Shown: piece by piece, positions 8,752-18,634 of the stretch
How the letters are laid out: each line of letters starts with the position of its first letter
Position numbering within the stretch: the stretch's first letter is position 1
Assembly (NCBI GenBank): GCA_036735565.1
Contig: DAINOC010000024.1
Span: forward strand, 1-31,912
Source: Coraliomargarita_B sp036735565
Lineage (GTDB): Bacteria > Verrucomicrobiota > Verrucomicrobiia > Opitutales > Coraliomargaritaceae
Length of the DNA stretch: 31,912 nucleotides
Reading direction: 5' to 3'
The notes under the pieces: generated by a model
What the model was told of the DNA's origin: nothing
The model's database searches: none
The model's input: only the letters and a program-made list of their open reading frames with translations
Made by a program: the position numbers and the translations under genes

Positions 8752-8890
8752 CCCTACCAACAAGGCGCAGGAAACAAAAACCGCAAGTCAGGAGCCCCAG
8801 TCGATGTTATTCAGGCCGGATACCCGCCAAACCACCGCTTCAGGGTTGCACAAGCGCACGACATGGCATGACTAAACACCCGACACAGCC

Positions 8891-8981
8891 CACCTTCCCA
8901 CCTTCCCGACCCTCGAAGCTCGCAGAGCGAAGTGGGTTCACACCTTCATACCTTTCCAACTTCATACCTTCCCCACCGTCA
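8891..8981 (+). repeat. Dispersed hairpin repeat (copy 1) with pyrimidine-rich flanks before the helicase gene
   Basis: The 33-bp core at 8907-8939 is identical to 11039-11071. Within it ACCC/GGGT and GCTC/GAGC pair around a symmetric GAA/GAA internal loop and a GCA tip, giving an imperfect hairpin. The core is embedded in repeated CACCTTCC / ACCTTCAT phrases that run to the helicase start at 8982. An in-frame reading from 8868 would translate the repeat, which argues that the true start is 8982. Confidence 0.75.
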
Positions 8982-10958
8982 ATGGACCCCCACCTGCCAC
9001 CGATCGATTTCCGCGCCGAGCTCAACGACGAGCAATATGCCGCCGTCACCGCCGAGCCGGGCCCGGCCCTCGTCCTCGCGGGCGCCGGCTCCGGCAAGAC
9101 ACGCACCCTCACCTACCGCGTCGCCTACCTGCTGCACCAGGGTATCTCCCCCGGTGAGATCCTTCTGCTGACCTTTACCAATAAGGCGGCCCGCGAGATG
9201 CTCGACCGTGTTGAGGAATTGACCGGCATTCCCCGCCGCTACCTCTGGGGCGGTACCTTCCACAGCATCGCCCAGCGCATCCTCCGCGTGCACGGCGATG
9301 TGATCGGCCTGCGGCGCAACTACAGCATTCTCGATGAGGGCGAGGCCGAGACGATCCTGAAAAATGTCATCCAGGACCGCGACCCGAAGTTTATCAAATC
9401 AAAGAACCACCCGAAGCCGAAGGTCCTGAAAAACCTCATCAGCTACGCCCGCAATACCCGCGCCTCCGTGCGCGACGAAGCTGCCGACCGCTACCCCTTC
9501 CTCGATGGCATGGGCGAGAAGATCGCCGGCTTTCACGACGCTTACCAGGCGGCTAAAATGGCGCAGCAGGTGGTCGACTACGACGACCTGCTGGAATACC
9601 TGCTCCAGCTCTTTCAGAAAGATCCCGAAGTGGCCCGCCAGTATCAGGACCGCTTCAAACACATCCTCGTCGATGAGTTTCAGGATACCAACCGCCTCCA
9701 GTCCGATATCGTCGATACCCTCGCCGCCCACCACCAGGTCATGGCCGTGGGCGACGATGCCCAGTGCATCTACACCTGGCGCGGCGCGAATTTCGACAAT
9801 ATCATGCGCTTCAACGAGCGCCACCCCGGCGCCGCCCTGCATAAGATCGAGACCAACTACCGCAGCTCCCCGGAGATCCTCGCCTACGCTAACGAGGTCC
9901 TTCGCTGCCAACCCTCGGGCCTCGGCTACAATAAGGAGCTCCGGGCCGTCAATCCCCCGCGCGAAAAGCCCTACTTCGTGCCGGTGATGGACCCGCGCGG
10001 GCAAGCCCAGTTCATCCTCCAGCGCATCGAATCGCTGGTGGACGAAGGCCGCTCCCTCTCTGATATCGCCATCCTCTACCGCGCCCACTACCAGGCCATG
10101 GATATTCAAATGGAGCTCGGTCGCCGCAATATCGACTTCCAGATTACCAGCGGCGTGCGGTTCTTCGAGCAGGCCCACATCCGCGACTTCACCGCCCAGC
10201 TCCGCTTCGCCTCCAACCCGGCCGATGTTTCGGCCTTTTCACGCTTCGTGGGCCTGCTGCCCAAGGTCGGCCCCAAGACCGCCGAACGCCTGCACAAGTT
10301 CACCCGCGAACGCGCTGAAAAGCTGCAAAAGAACTTTGCCGACATCCTGGTCTCCGAAGAGGTGCTGAAAAAAGTCCCGGCCGACGCCCAGGAGGAGTGG
10401 CCCTCGCTCGCCGAGTCCATCCGCGAGCTCATGCAGGCCCTCAGCGAGAAGTCCCCCGCCGAACTGGTAGAACTCGCCCTCAACGGCTGGTATAGCAGCT
10501 ACATCCGCGTGATCTATCCGAACTGGACCGAGCGCGCCGACGACCTGCAGAGCCTCGTCGGCTTTGCCGCCCGCTACGATACGATGGAGGAACTGCTCGC
10601 CCAGCTCGTTCTCCTCGCCTCCGAGAGCAACGAGCGCAGCCCCGAGGACCTCAAAAACTGCCTGCGCCTGACTACCATCCACCAGGCCAAAGGCCTCGAG
10701 TTTCCGGTCGTCTTTGTCATCGGCCTGGCCGATGGCACCTTCCCCCTCAAACGCGCCATCGACGAGGGTGACGTCGAGGAAGAGCGCCGCCTCTTCTATG
10801 TCGCCGTCACCCGCGCCATGGAGGAACTCTACCTCTGCTACCCCATGCTCAATCCGCAGGGGCACTCTGTCATGCGCCTCAACCCCAGCCGCTTCGTCCG
10901 CGAAATCGACCCCAGCCGCTTCGAGACCCTCCGAGTCGCCCCCACCCGGAGCTGGTAG
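8982..10958 (+). CDS. pcrA: UvrD/PcrA-family superfamily 1 DNA helicase
   Basis: The 658-residue protein has the full set of SF1A helicase motifs: the Q-motif (LNDEQYAAV), Walker A AGAGSGKT at 33-40, TFTNKAAREM (Ia), DEFQDTN (II, about 230), GDDAQCIYTWRGA (III, about 258), NYRSS (IV), HQAKGLEFPVVFVIG (V, about 566) and VAVTRAMEELYL (VI, about 606). Such enzymes unwind DNA in repair and remove RecA or stalled complexes. It lacks the long C-terminal tail of typical PcrA/UvrD (about 720 residues), so a PcrA-like paralogue is possible. The start at 8982 (MDPHLPPIDF) avoids translating the upstream repeat; 8868 is the longest alternative. There is no Shine-Dalgarno; the leader is CCTTCC-rich. Confidence 0.93.
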   Translation: MDPHLPPIDFRAELNDEQYAAVTAEPGPALVLAGAGSGKTRTLTYRVAYLLHQGISPGEILLLTFTNKAAREMLDRVEELTGIPRRYLWGGTFHSIAQRILRVHGDVIGLRRNYSILDEGEAETILKNVIQDRDPKFIKSKNHPKPKVLKNLISYARNTRASVRDEAADRYPFLDGMGEKIAGFHDAYQAAKMAQQVVDYDDLLEYLLQLFQKDPEVARQYQDRFKHILVDEFQDTNRLQSDIVDTLAAHHQVMAVGDDAQCIYTWRGANFDNIMRFNERHPGAALHKIETNYRSSPEILAYANEVLRCQPSGLGYNKELRAVNPPREKPYFVPVMDPRGQAQFILQRIESLVDEGRSLSDIAILYRAHYQAMDIQMELGRRNIDFQITSGVRFFEQAHIRDFTAQLRFASNPADVSAFSRFVGLLPKVGPKTAERLHKFTRERAEKLQKNFADILVSEEVLKKVPADAQEEWPSLAESIRELMQALSEKSPAELVELALNGWYSSYIRVIYPNWTERADDLQSLVGFAARYDTMEELLAQLVLLASESNERSPEDLKNCLRLTTIHQAKGLEFPVVFVIGLADGTFPLKRAIDEGDVEEERRLFYVAVTRAMEELYLCYPMLNPQGHSVMRLNPSRFVREIDPSRFETLRVAPTRSW

Positions 10959-11038
10959 GACCGAGGGCTGAGGCTTGAGAGCTGAAACCTGAGTATTTAG
11001 AGGGATGAAACCAAAGACTTGAAACCTTCCCACCTCCA

Positions 11039-11071
11039 CGACCCTCGAAGCTCGCAGAGCGAAGTGGGTTC
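11039..11071 (+). repeat. Dispersed hairpin repeat (copy 2) before the MYG1-like gene
   Basis: These 33 bases are identical to 8907-8939, same orientation, again flanked by CCTTCCCACC-type phrases and again ending just before a start codon (11081). The stretch before it (10965-11025) is purine-rich with near-repeated GCTGAGG/GCTGAAA phrases. Confidence 0.75.
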
Positions 11072-11080
11072 CCACCTTCC

Positions 11081-11938
<858 letters not shown>

Positions 11939-12031
11939 CCACCTAGCTGGCCAAACGCCCAACCGGACCCCCAGGTACGCCCAGCCACCCGAACGAACCA
12001 CCCAAACATTGAGCACCTCGTTGCCGGTTTT

Positions 12032-12048
12032 AGTTCATTTACTGAACT
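12032..12048. terminator. Hairpin between convergent genes (weak terminator candidate)
   Basis: AGTTCA and TGAACT form a perfect 6-bp stem with a 5-base loop. It lies between the MYG1-like gene stop (11938, plus) and the cupin gene stop (12049, minus), directly abutting the latter. TTTT precedes it on the plus strand but no T-run follows on either strand, so function is uncertain. Confidence 0.35.
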
Positions 12049-12435
12049 TCACGAATCCCCGCCATCCGTGATCTCCAGATCAATATAAGTCTCCACCCGA
12101 AACCGCGGACTGCAAATCGCCAGAAAAATGAGATCCTCCGCGCCCGTATTGGTAATCCGCTGACGACACTCCGGCGGTATTAAAACAACGTCGCCCGGCC
12201 CCACCCGCTGAAGGGGCAGGTCCCCGACCTCCATGTCACCCTCTCCGCTCACGATGACATAACGCTCAGTGATGCCCACCAAATGATGCCACGCGGTCGT
12301 CACTCCCGGCTCTACCCGTGCCCGGGCGATCGACACTTCCGGGTCCGCCTCCAGGTTGGCGAGCTCCACGATATGGCAGCGCTCCTCGGTGTAGAATTCT
12401 CCTTCAAGATCTTCCTTCAGAATTATCGGTTTCAT
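12049..12435 (-). CDS. Single-domain cupin protein
   Basis: The 128-residue protein is a small beta-barrel cupin: motif 1 GVTTAWHHLVGITERYVIVSGEG (about 47-69, with His-His and Glu as metal ligands), then GDMEVGDLPLQRVGPGDVVLIPP and motif 2 QRITNTGAEDLIFLAIC, where the usual second-motif His is not obvious (RQRITNTG). It could be a metal-dependent enzyme or a binding protein; the substrate is unknown. The ATG at 12435 (MKPIILKEDLEGEFYTEE) fits cupin starts better than the longer in-frame reading from 12552, whose extra 39 residues look non-coding. It is a lone gene, convergent with the MYG1-like gene. Confidence 0.85.
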   Translation of the reverse strand: MKPIILKEDLEGEFYTEERCHIVELANLEADPEVSIARARVEPGVTTAWHHLVGITERYVIVSGEGDMEVGDLPLQRVGPGDVVLIPPECRQRITNTGAEDLIFLAICSPRFRVETYIDLEITDGGDS

Positions 12436-12639
12436 AAGTCGGGGGATCCTCGCTCTCGATGCGCATTCAATCCAGCAGAAATCACGCCGGGATTGCCGGG
12501 AGCCCATTGCCTGACGGAACTTTTCATCGCTTGCATGAATTGACGCAGACATCCGCCGGAGCTACACACACGGCTGCATACGAACCGCTCTCCAGTGCCA
12601 CACCGAATCAACTCACATCCCGCAAGCGCTCCTCCACCC

Positions 12640-13035
12640 ATGAACACTGTCTTCGTCTACGGCACCTTAAAGCCGGGCGGCCGTTATTGGCCAGAGTTTT
12701 GCGAAGGCAAAGCGAGCGATATCCGGCCCGCCAAAGTGCGCGGCATCCTTTATGATCTGCACGTCGGTTATCCGGGCCTTCGACTGGGGGGCGCAACCTG
12801 GACGCAGGGCTACTGCCTGACGTTTCGCAACGAGACCGATTTACACCGCCTCGACGAACTCGAGGGCTACGACCCGGCGCGCCCCACCGATGCCAACGAA
12901 TACATCCGTCTCAAAGTGCCCTGCTTCACTCCCCATGACGATGCCCTCGGCGAGGCCTGGACTTACGAGATCACCCCGTGGATGATGGTGAAGCACGCGG
13001 CCACCCGAATACCCGATGGTAACTGGCCCGTCTAG
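12640..13035 (+). CDS. Gamma-glutamylcyclotransferase (AIG2-like) family protein
   Basis: The 131-residue protein starts MNTVFVYGTLKPGGRY, the defining YGTL motif that binds the gamma-glutamyl group, and contains LDELEGYDP with the catalytic Glu of the family. Related proteins (AIG2-like, YtfP-like, GGACT) release 5-oxoproline from gamma-glutamyl amines or peptides; many bacterial members have no known substrate. The start at 12640 is placed at the conserved MxxVFVYGTL; an ATG-less extension from 12595 is unlikely. The leader (CGCTCCTCCACCC) lacks a Shine-Dalgarno and instead resembles the anti-Shine-Dalgarno. A copy of a 31-bp dispersed repeat follows the gene. Confidence 0.85.
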   Translation: MNTVFVYGTLKPGGRYWPEFCEGKASDIRPAKVRGILYDLHVGYPGLRLGGATWTQGYCLTFRNETDLHRLDELEGYDPARPTDANEYIRLKVPCFTPHDDALGEAWTYEITPWMMVKHAATRIPDGNWPV

Positions 13036-13090
13036 CTGCCCCCCCTCCTTGAACGGCAGTCAGGTCCCGCTACCCTTTCAAACCGGTAGA

Positions 13091-13121
13091 GCGCCGTCTC
13101 CGACAAGCCGCCACGCCGGAC
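13091..13121. repeat. 31-bp dispersed repeat, copy B
   Basis: Matches 3022-3052 at 27 of 31 positions in the same orientation. It lies 56 bases after the stop codon of the cyclotransferase-like gene. Confidence 0.6.
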
Positions 13122-13305
13122 GCCCCAACCCAAGCGTGAGCCTTACTTTTTTAAATCCAATCGGCTCAACGAGCCCCTTGCGCAGAAACCGAAGATACAA
13201 ATAGCCCCGCAATTCGCGTTCATCGCTTCGTTATCGACGGCAAACTTTCGTCGTATCTATTCGCGGCTTCAAACCCATCGCCCCGCAATTTTCTCGGAAA
13301 AAGGC

Positions 13306-13333
13306 TTGCTTGCTCTCCGCGCAACTCTACTTT
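13306..13333 (+). promoter_or_regulatory. Candidate rpmB promoter
   Basis: TTGCTT (13306-13311), a 16-base spacer, and TACTTT (13328-13333) resemble -35 and -10 boxes and would give a leader of about 30 bases before the rpmB ATG. Spacing is acceptable, the -10 match only moderate. Confidence 0.35.
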
Positions 13334-13368
13334 CCGGCCTCTTTTCAATTTTCAAACAAGGTAATCTT

Positions 13369-13599
13369 ATGTCACGTATTTGCGCAATCACAGGTAAGCG
13401 TCCCACCTCCGGTGGCCGCATCATCCGTAAGGGTCTCACGAAAAAGAGCGGTGGTATCGGCACCTCGCTGGTGAAAAACACCAAGCGCCGCTTCTGCCCG
13501 AATGTGCAGCGCGTTCGCGTGAAGCTGCCCAGCGGCCAAATCAAGCGCATGTGGGTCTCCGTCAAAGCCATCAAAGCCGGCAAGATCGAGAAGGCCTAA
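13369..13599 (+). CDS. rpmB: 50S ribosomal protein L28
   Basis: The 76-residue basic protein is ribosomal L28, a component of the large subunit. MSRICAITGKRPTSGG at the N-terminus, KNTKRRFCPNVQRVRVKL in the middle and VSVKAIKAGKIEKA at the end are typical. It is of the type without the full zinc-binding cysteine set (two isolated cysteines only). The ATG at 13369 has AAGG at 13358-13361, seven bases upstream, one of the few good ribosome sites in the window. L28 is often paired with rpmG (L33); here it stands alone, closed by a strong terminator at 13622-13657. Confidence 0.97.
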   Translation: MSRICAITGKRPTSGGRIIRKGLTKKSGGIGTSLVKNTKRRFCPNVQRVRVKLPSGQIKRMWVSVKAIKAGKIEKA

Positions 13600-13621
13600 A
13601 ACGCCCCCATTTAGTCATTTC

Positions 13622-13657
13622 AAAAAGCCCCGGAGCGCCCCGCGCCCGGGGCTTTTT
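13622..13657. terminator. Bidirectional intrinsic terminator between rpmB and recN
   Basis: A perfect 12-bp stem (AAAAAGCCCCGG pairing with CCGGGGCTTTTT) with a 12-base loop ends in a T-run on both strands. It lies 22 bases after the rpmB stop and about 40 bases past the recN stop on the other strand, so it can end both convergent transcripts. Confidence 0.92.
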
Positions 13658-13661
13658 CACG

Positions 13662-13694
13662 CCCCCTGCCCCCTGTCCCCTGTCCTCTGTCCCC
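13662..13694. repeat. Short degenerate tandem repeat (CCCCTGT-like)
   Basis: About four and a half imperfect copies of a 7-base C-rich unit (CCCCTGT and variants) lie between the terminator and the recN stop codon. Such tracts can vary in length by slippage; no function is evident. Confidence 0.6.
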
Positions 13695-13698
13695 ACCC

Positions 13699-15360
13699 TC
13701 ACCCTTCCAGCAGTTCCGCCGCATGGGCCCGGGCAGAGGCGGAGCTACGATCACCGAGCATCCGGGCGATCTCTCCGAGGCGGGCCTCGCGCTCGCCGTG
13801 AATGGGGCCGATGCTCACGGTCGTCGCGTCCTCGCTTTGCGACTTGGTCACGAGAAAGTGATTGTGCGCCAGCGACGCGACCTGCGGCAGGTGGGTGACA
13901 CAGAGCACCTGATGGCGTCCGGATAGCCGCGCCAGTTCGCTCCCCACCGCACGGCCCACTTCGCCGCCCACGTTGGCATCGACCTCGTCGAAGACGAGGA
14001 GCGGCGTAGCATCAGCCTCGGCGAGCACAGTCTTGAGCGCGAGCATCACCCGCGCGGATTCGCCGCTGGAGGCAATCTTGTTGAGCGGCAGGAGCTCCTG
14101 TCCGGCATTGGGCGCAAAAAGGAAGCGGCAGTGGCTGTCTCCCTGTTCGCTCAGCTTGGCACCGGGCACGACTTCGATTGCCAGCTTGGCCTTTTTAAAA
14201 CCTAGGGCTTTGAGCAAAGCCGCCGCCTTTTCCGAAAGCATCCCGGCAGCCTTCTCCCGCTCTTTCGTGAGTTTAGCCGCCTGGGCCCAAAGCCGCTTTT
14301 CCATGACGACCGCTTCCGCCCGCTTGGCTTCCAAGATTCCCGCCAGATCACCCTGTATCGCGAGCTTCTCCTCCAGCTCCGCACGCTTGGCCAGCACGCT
14401 GGCCACCGAACCGCCAAATTTCCGGCGGATCTCCTGCCAGAGATTCATCCGCTCGTGGATCGCCTCGATGGCCTCCGGCTCCACCTCGAGGCCGCCGGCG
14501 ATGCGCTCCACCTCATCCCCTAGATCCTGTAGCTCAATCTGCAGACTCCGGGCACGCTCAACCAGAGCCTCCGCACCGATGTCGATCTCCGCGAGCTGCT
14601 CCAACCGGGCGACGAGCGCCATGGTGCGGTCGCCCAAGCCATCCTCGTCCGCGATCGCCGCCGCGCAAGCGGTGGCAATCTCACCGATCTCCTGCGCACT
14701 GCTCAGCCGCGCATAGTCGCGCTCCAGCTCCTCGATGGCCGCCTCACTCACCGGCACGGCATCGATCTTCGCGATCTGCTTGCGCACAAAATCCACCTCG
14801 TCATCGTCGAGTTGCTCCTCGTTCTCGAGTTCCGCAATCTTCGCTAATTGGGCACGCCATGCGGCGTAGTCCGCTTGATACGCGGCCAGCGTCGCTTCCT
14901 GCCGGGCATACACGTCCAGCATCTCCAGTTGGCGCCGCTCCTGAAACAGTTTCTGCGGCTCGCCCGGGCCGTGAAAGTCGATCCAGGACTCCCCGAGTTC
15001 CTGCAACTGCGCCAGCGTCGCCATGCGCCCATTGATCTGGATGCGCGGCATCTTGCTGCGGTGGATACTGCGGTTGAGCAAAAGCACCCCATCCTCACAG
15101 GGCGCCAGACCGAGGGCTTCCAACTGACGGTTCACCGCTTCCGGCGATTCAAAATACAGCGCCGCCTCCACTTCCAGCGCCTCCTGCCCCTGCCGGATGA
15201 GTGTTTTCTCCGTGCGGGCACCGGCCAGCAGACTGAGCGCCCCGAGGAGCACACTCTTGCCGGCACCAGTCTCACCGGTCACCGCAGTAAAGCCGGGTTC
15301 AAACTCCAGCCGCACCGCATCAAGGAGGGCCAAATTTCGGATATGGATGGATTGCAACAT
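13699..15360 (-). CDS. recN: DNA repair protein RecN
   Basis: RecN is an SMC-like ATPase that helps repair double-strand breaks. The 553-residue protein has the N-terminal ATPase half with MLQSIHIRNLALLD and Walker A GETGAGKS (29-36), a central coiled-coil part rich in E, A, L and K (about 150-380), and the C-terminal half with ASSGESARVMLALK (signature, about 428) and LLVFDEVDANVGGEVG (Walker B and D-loop, about 450). The Q-loop region reads FHGPGEPQ instead of the usual HGQH-H-Q pattern, and the signature is SSGES rather than SGGEL; these differ from the textbook sequences but the rest is intact. The ATG at 15360 has no Shine-Dalgarno. It lies 6 bases downstream of the Yip1-like gene on the same strand, so the two are probably co-transcribed. 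Confidence 0.95.
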   Translation of the reverse strand: MLQSIHIRNLALLDAVRLEFEPGFTAVTGETGAGKSVLLGALSLLAGARTEKTLIRQGQEALEVEAALYFESPEAVNRQLEALGLAPCEDGVLLLNRSIHRSKMPRIQINGRMATLAQLQELGESWIDFHGPGEPQKLFQERRQLEMLDVYARQEATLAAYQADYAAWRAQLAKIAELENEEQLDDDEVDFVRKQIAKIDAVPVSEAAIEELERDYARLSSAQEIGEIATACAAAIADEDGLGDRTMALVARLEQLAEIDIGAEALVERARSLQIELQDLGDEVERIAGGLEVEPEAIEAIHERMNLWQEIRRKFGGSVASVLAKRAELEEKLAIQGDLAGILEAKRAEAVVMEKRLWAQAAKLTKEREKAAGMLSEKAAALLKALGFKKAKLAIEVVPGAKLSEQGDSHCRFLFAPNAGQELLPLNKIASSGESARVMLALKTVLAEADATPLLVFDEVDANVGGEVGRAVGSELARLSGRHQVLCVTHLPQVASLAHNHFLVTKSQSEDATTVSIGPIHGEREARLGEIARMLGDRSSASARAHAAELLEG

Positions 15361-15366
15361 CGGCGA

Positions 15367-15930
15367 TCAGGGCGTCGGCGGGGTCCCCAGCAGGAGCTGG
15401 GCGATTAGGGTCAGCGGAAAAAAACTGAACAGGCAGGTCACCGCGAGGCAAAGAAAGCTTTTCACAAAGCTCAGGCGCAAGGCGGTTTGCACGCAAAGCA
15501 GCAGGATGACATAGCCATAGAGAAACCCGGCAAAGAATAAGGGAAAGAGCCCCGCCAACTGCTCCGGTGCGACCTGCACCAGGGCCAGCGCAAACAGCGC
15601 AAAGGTAACCAGCCACGGAAGCAGCCCCCATCCGAGCGCCAGACGCAGATGCCGGACCTCGGCCTGTGCCCCGAACCAGCGGCCAAAGTTCCGCAGCAGC
15701 CAGGCCAGCAGCACCCACAACAACAGCGCGACTGCCGGACCCGCCAGAAAAAACAAAACTCCGGGCTCCTCCCGCCCGCGCATCGCGGAGGCTGTCTGGA
15801 GGGAACCAAACAGCGCCACGAGCACCCATGCCATGCGCTGCCCGCGATCCGTTTCAATAAGACCTTGCAAGGTTGGGCGCGGCTTATACCAGAGCGTAAG
15901 CAGCGGACTTGTTTCCATAACATTCGGCAT
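15367..15930 (-). CDS. Yip1-like integral membrane protein
   Basis: The 187-residue protein has a short cytoplasmic head with LLTLWYKPRPTLQGLIETD, which is the usual start of Yip1-domain membrane proteins, followed by five likely membrane segments (about 40-55, 67-90, 108-128, 137-160 and 162-180). Bacterial members have no defined function. The ATG at 15930 is well supported by GGAGG seven bases upstream, the clearest Shine-Dalgarno sequence in the window; an ATG at 15918 is the alternative. It is divergent from the ABC-F gene and followed after 6 bases by recN. Confidence 0.8.
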   Translation of the reverse strand: MPNVMETSPLLTLWYKPRPTLQGLIETDRGQRMAWVLVALFGSLQTASAMRGREEPGVLFFLAGPAVALLLWVLLAWLLRNFGRWFGAQAEVRHLRLALGWGLLPWLVTFALFALALVQVAPEQLAGLFPLFFAGFLYGYVILLLCVQTALRLSFVKSFLCLAVTCLFSFFPLTLIAQLLLGTPPTP

Positions 15931-15992
15931 GATTGCGCCTCCAGAGAAGGCAATCCCCGTATTGCTAGCAAGCCTCGCCACAAAAAATCGCT

Positions 15993-17936
<1,944 letters not shown>

Positions 17937-18025
17937 GAGGCGGGCTCGCAAGCAGATACATCAGGACCGCTCGACGCCCGGGCCCTCGCGGCCGGAGCGA
18001 CCTCCATAAGAGGATTCTACTTGCT

Positions 18026-18059
18026 GTATAAGTAATACACCGCAATACATGTATACATG
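18026..18059. promoter_or_regulatory. Palindromic operator candidate at the RHH antitoxin start
   Basis: CATGTATACATG (18048-18059) is a perfect 12-base palindrome that includes the antitoxin ATG. Upstream, GTAT (18026-18029) and ATAC (18035-18038) form another arm pair, so GTAT/ATAC half-sites recur through the leader. Ribbon-helix-helix antitoxins typically bind tandem short half-sites like these to repress their operon. Confidence 0.5.
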
Positions 18060-18263
18060 CTGGCAATTCGTTTAGACTCAGAAATTGAAGCCCGTTTGGA
18101 GCAACTCGCCCGGAAGACCGGACGCACCAAGACCTATTACGCGCGGGAAGCCATCCTTGAGCATCTCGAGGACCTGGAAGACTATTATCTGGCAGTCGAA
18201 GTCATCCAGAACCCTGGCAAGCTCTACACTGCGGACGAGGCAAAGCGTGAACTGGGACTATAA
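18057..18263 (+). CDS. Ribbon-helix-helix antitoxin of a RelBE/ParDE-type pair
   Basis: The 68-residue protein begins MLAIRLDSEIEARLEQLARKTG, a beta strand plus helix of the ribbon-helix-helix (MetJ/Arc) DNA-binding fold, followed by RTKTYYAREAILEHLEDLEDYYLA, as in the RelB/DUF6290-type antitoxins. The C-terminal part (VIQNPGKLYTADEAKRELGL) is the likely toxin-binding tail. It should neutralise the RelE-like toxin encoded next and repress the operon through the palindrome spanning its start codon. The toxin gene starts inside this gene (17-base overlap), a strong sign of coupled translation. Confidence 0.87.
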   Translation: MLAIRLDSEIEARLEQLARKTGRTKTYYAREAILEHLEDLEDYYLAVEVIQNPGKLYTADEAKRELGL

Positions 18264-18513
18264 AATTTCAGAAAGAGCGCTTAAGCAGCTGACCAAGCTG
18301 GATAAAGCAGCGGCCGCGCAGATAATGGGCTTTCTCGATGAACGCATCGTCGGCACCAGCGATCCTCGCCAGTGGGGCAAACAACTCAAGGGTGACCTGA
18401 ATAATGTCTGGCGCTATCGAAGTGGCAATTACCGCATTTTGTGCCAGCTCCAGGATCAGGTTTTTATCGTGCTGGTGCTCGAAGCCGGACACCGCGAGGA
18501 CATCTACAAGTAA
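18247..18513 (+). CDS. RelE/ParE-superfamily toxin
   Basis: The 88-residue basic protein matches the RelE/ParE fold: a short strand and helices with ISERALKQLTKLDKAAAAQIMGFLDERI, then LKGDLNNVWRYRSGNYRILCQLQDQVFIVLVLEAGHREDIYK, where R-x-G-x-Y-R-I and the final GHR-x-x-Y are family marks. RelE-type members cleave mRNA on the ribosome; ParE-type members target gyrase. The GHREDIY ending leans to RelE, without proof. The GTG at 18247 is chosen because GAGG lies at 18237-18240, six bases upstream; the longer open frame from 18085 lies within the antitoxin gene and is unlikely. A 6-bp hairpin (GAGTCG/CGACTC, 18539-18557) follows without a T-run. Confidence 0.87.
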   Translation: MNWDYKISERALKQLTKLDKAAAAQIMGFLDERIVGTSDPRQWGKQLKGDLNNVWRYRSGNYRILCQLQDQVFIVLVLEAGHREDIYK

Positions 18514-18563
18514 AGGATTCGAAGAAAGCACCCTCGCTGAGTCGAAGAAGGCGACTCTTCAGA

Positions 18564-18605
18564 ATTAATACCACTTCACGTAAATTAACGGTTTCAAAAA
18601 CGCTC
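18564..18605 (+). repeat. Decamer repeat element, copy 1 (degenerate)
   Basis: Three consecutive 10-base units, ATTAATACCA, CTTCACGTAA and ATTAACGGTT, are followed by TCAAAAA and a C-rich tail. The last unit is identical to that of copies 2 and 3. It lies between the RelE-like toxin and the 3' end of hom. Confidence 0.55.
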
Positions 18606-18634
18606 CCAACATCTCCCGCGCCTCACCCCTTTGC

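Larger units (their letters stand above)
13036..13368. other. 333-base intergenic region upstream of rpmB
   Basis: No gene is visible. It holds dispersed-repeat copy B (13091-13121), then increasingly AT-rich DNA towards rpmB. Near the end is a possible promoter (13306-13333) and the AAGG ribosome site at 13358-13361. Confidence 0.7.

Noticed and set aside
17960..18000. GC-rich hairpin after the ABC-F gene (GGCC-CTCGC-GGCC)
   Set aside because: The stem is 4 bp and not followed by T's; chance pairing is likely at this GC content.
18085..18246. N-terminal extension of the RelE-like toxin
   Set aside because: This reading lies inside the antitoxin gene in another frame and lacks toxin similarity; the GTG at 18247 has a well-placed GAGG.
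18539..18557. Terminator after the RelE-like toxin
   Set aside because: The GAGTCG/CGACTC stem is only 6 bp and is not followed by a T-run; kept as a remark only.
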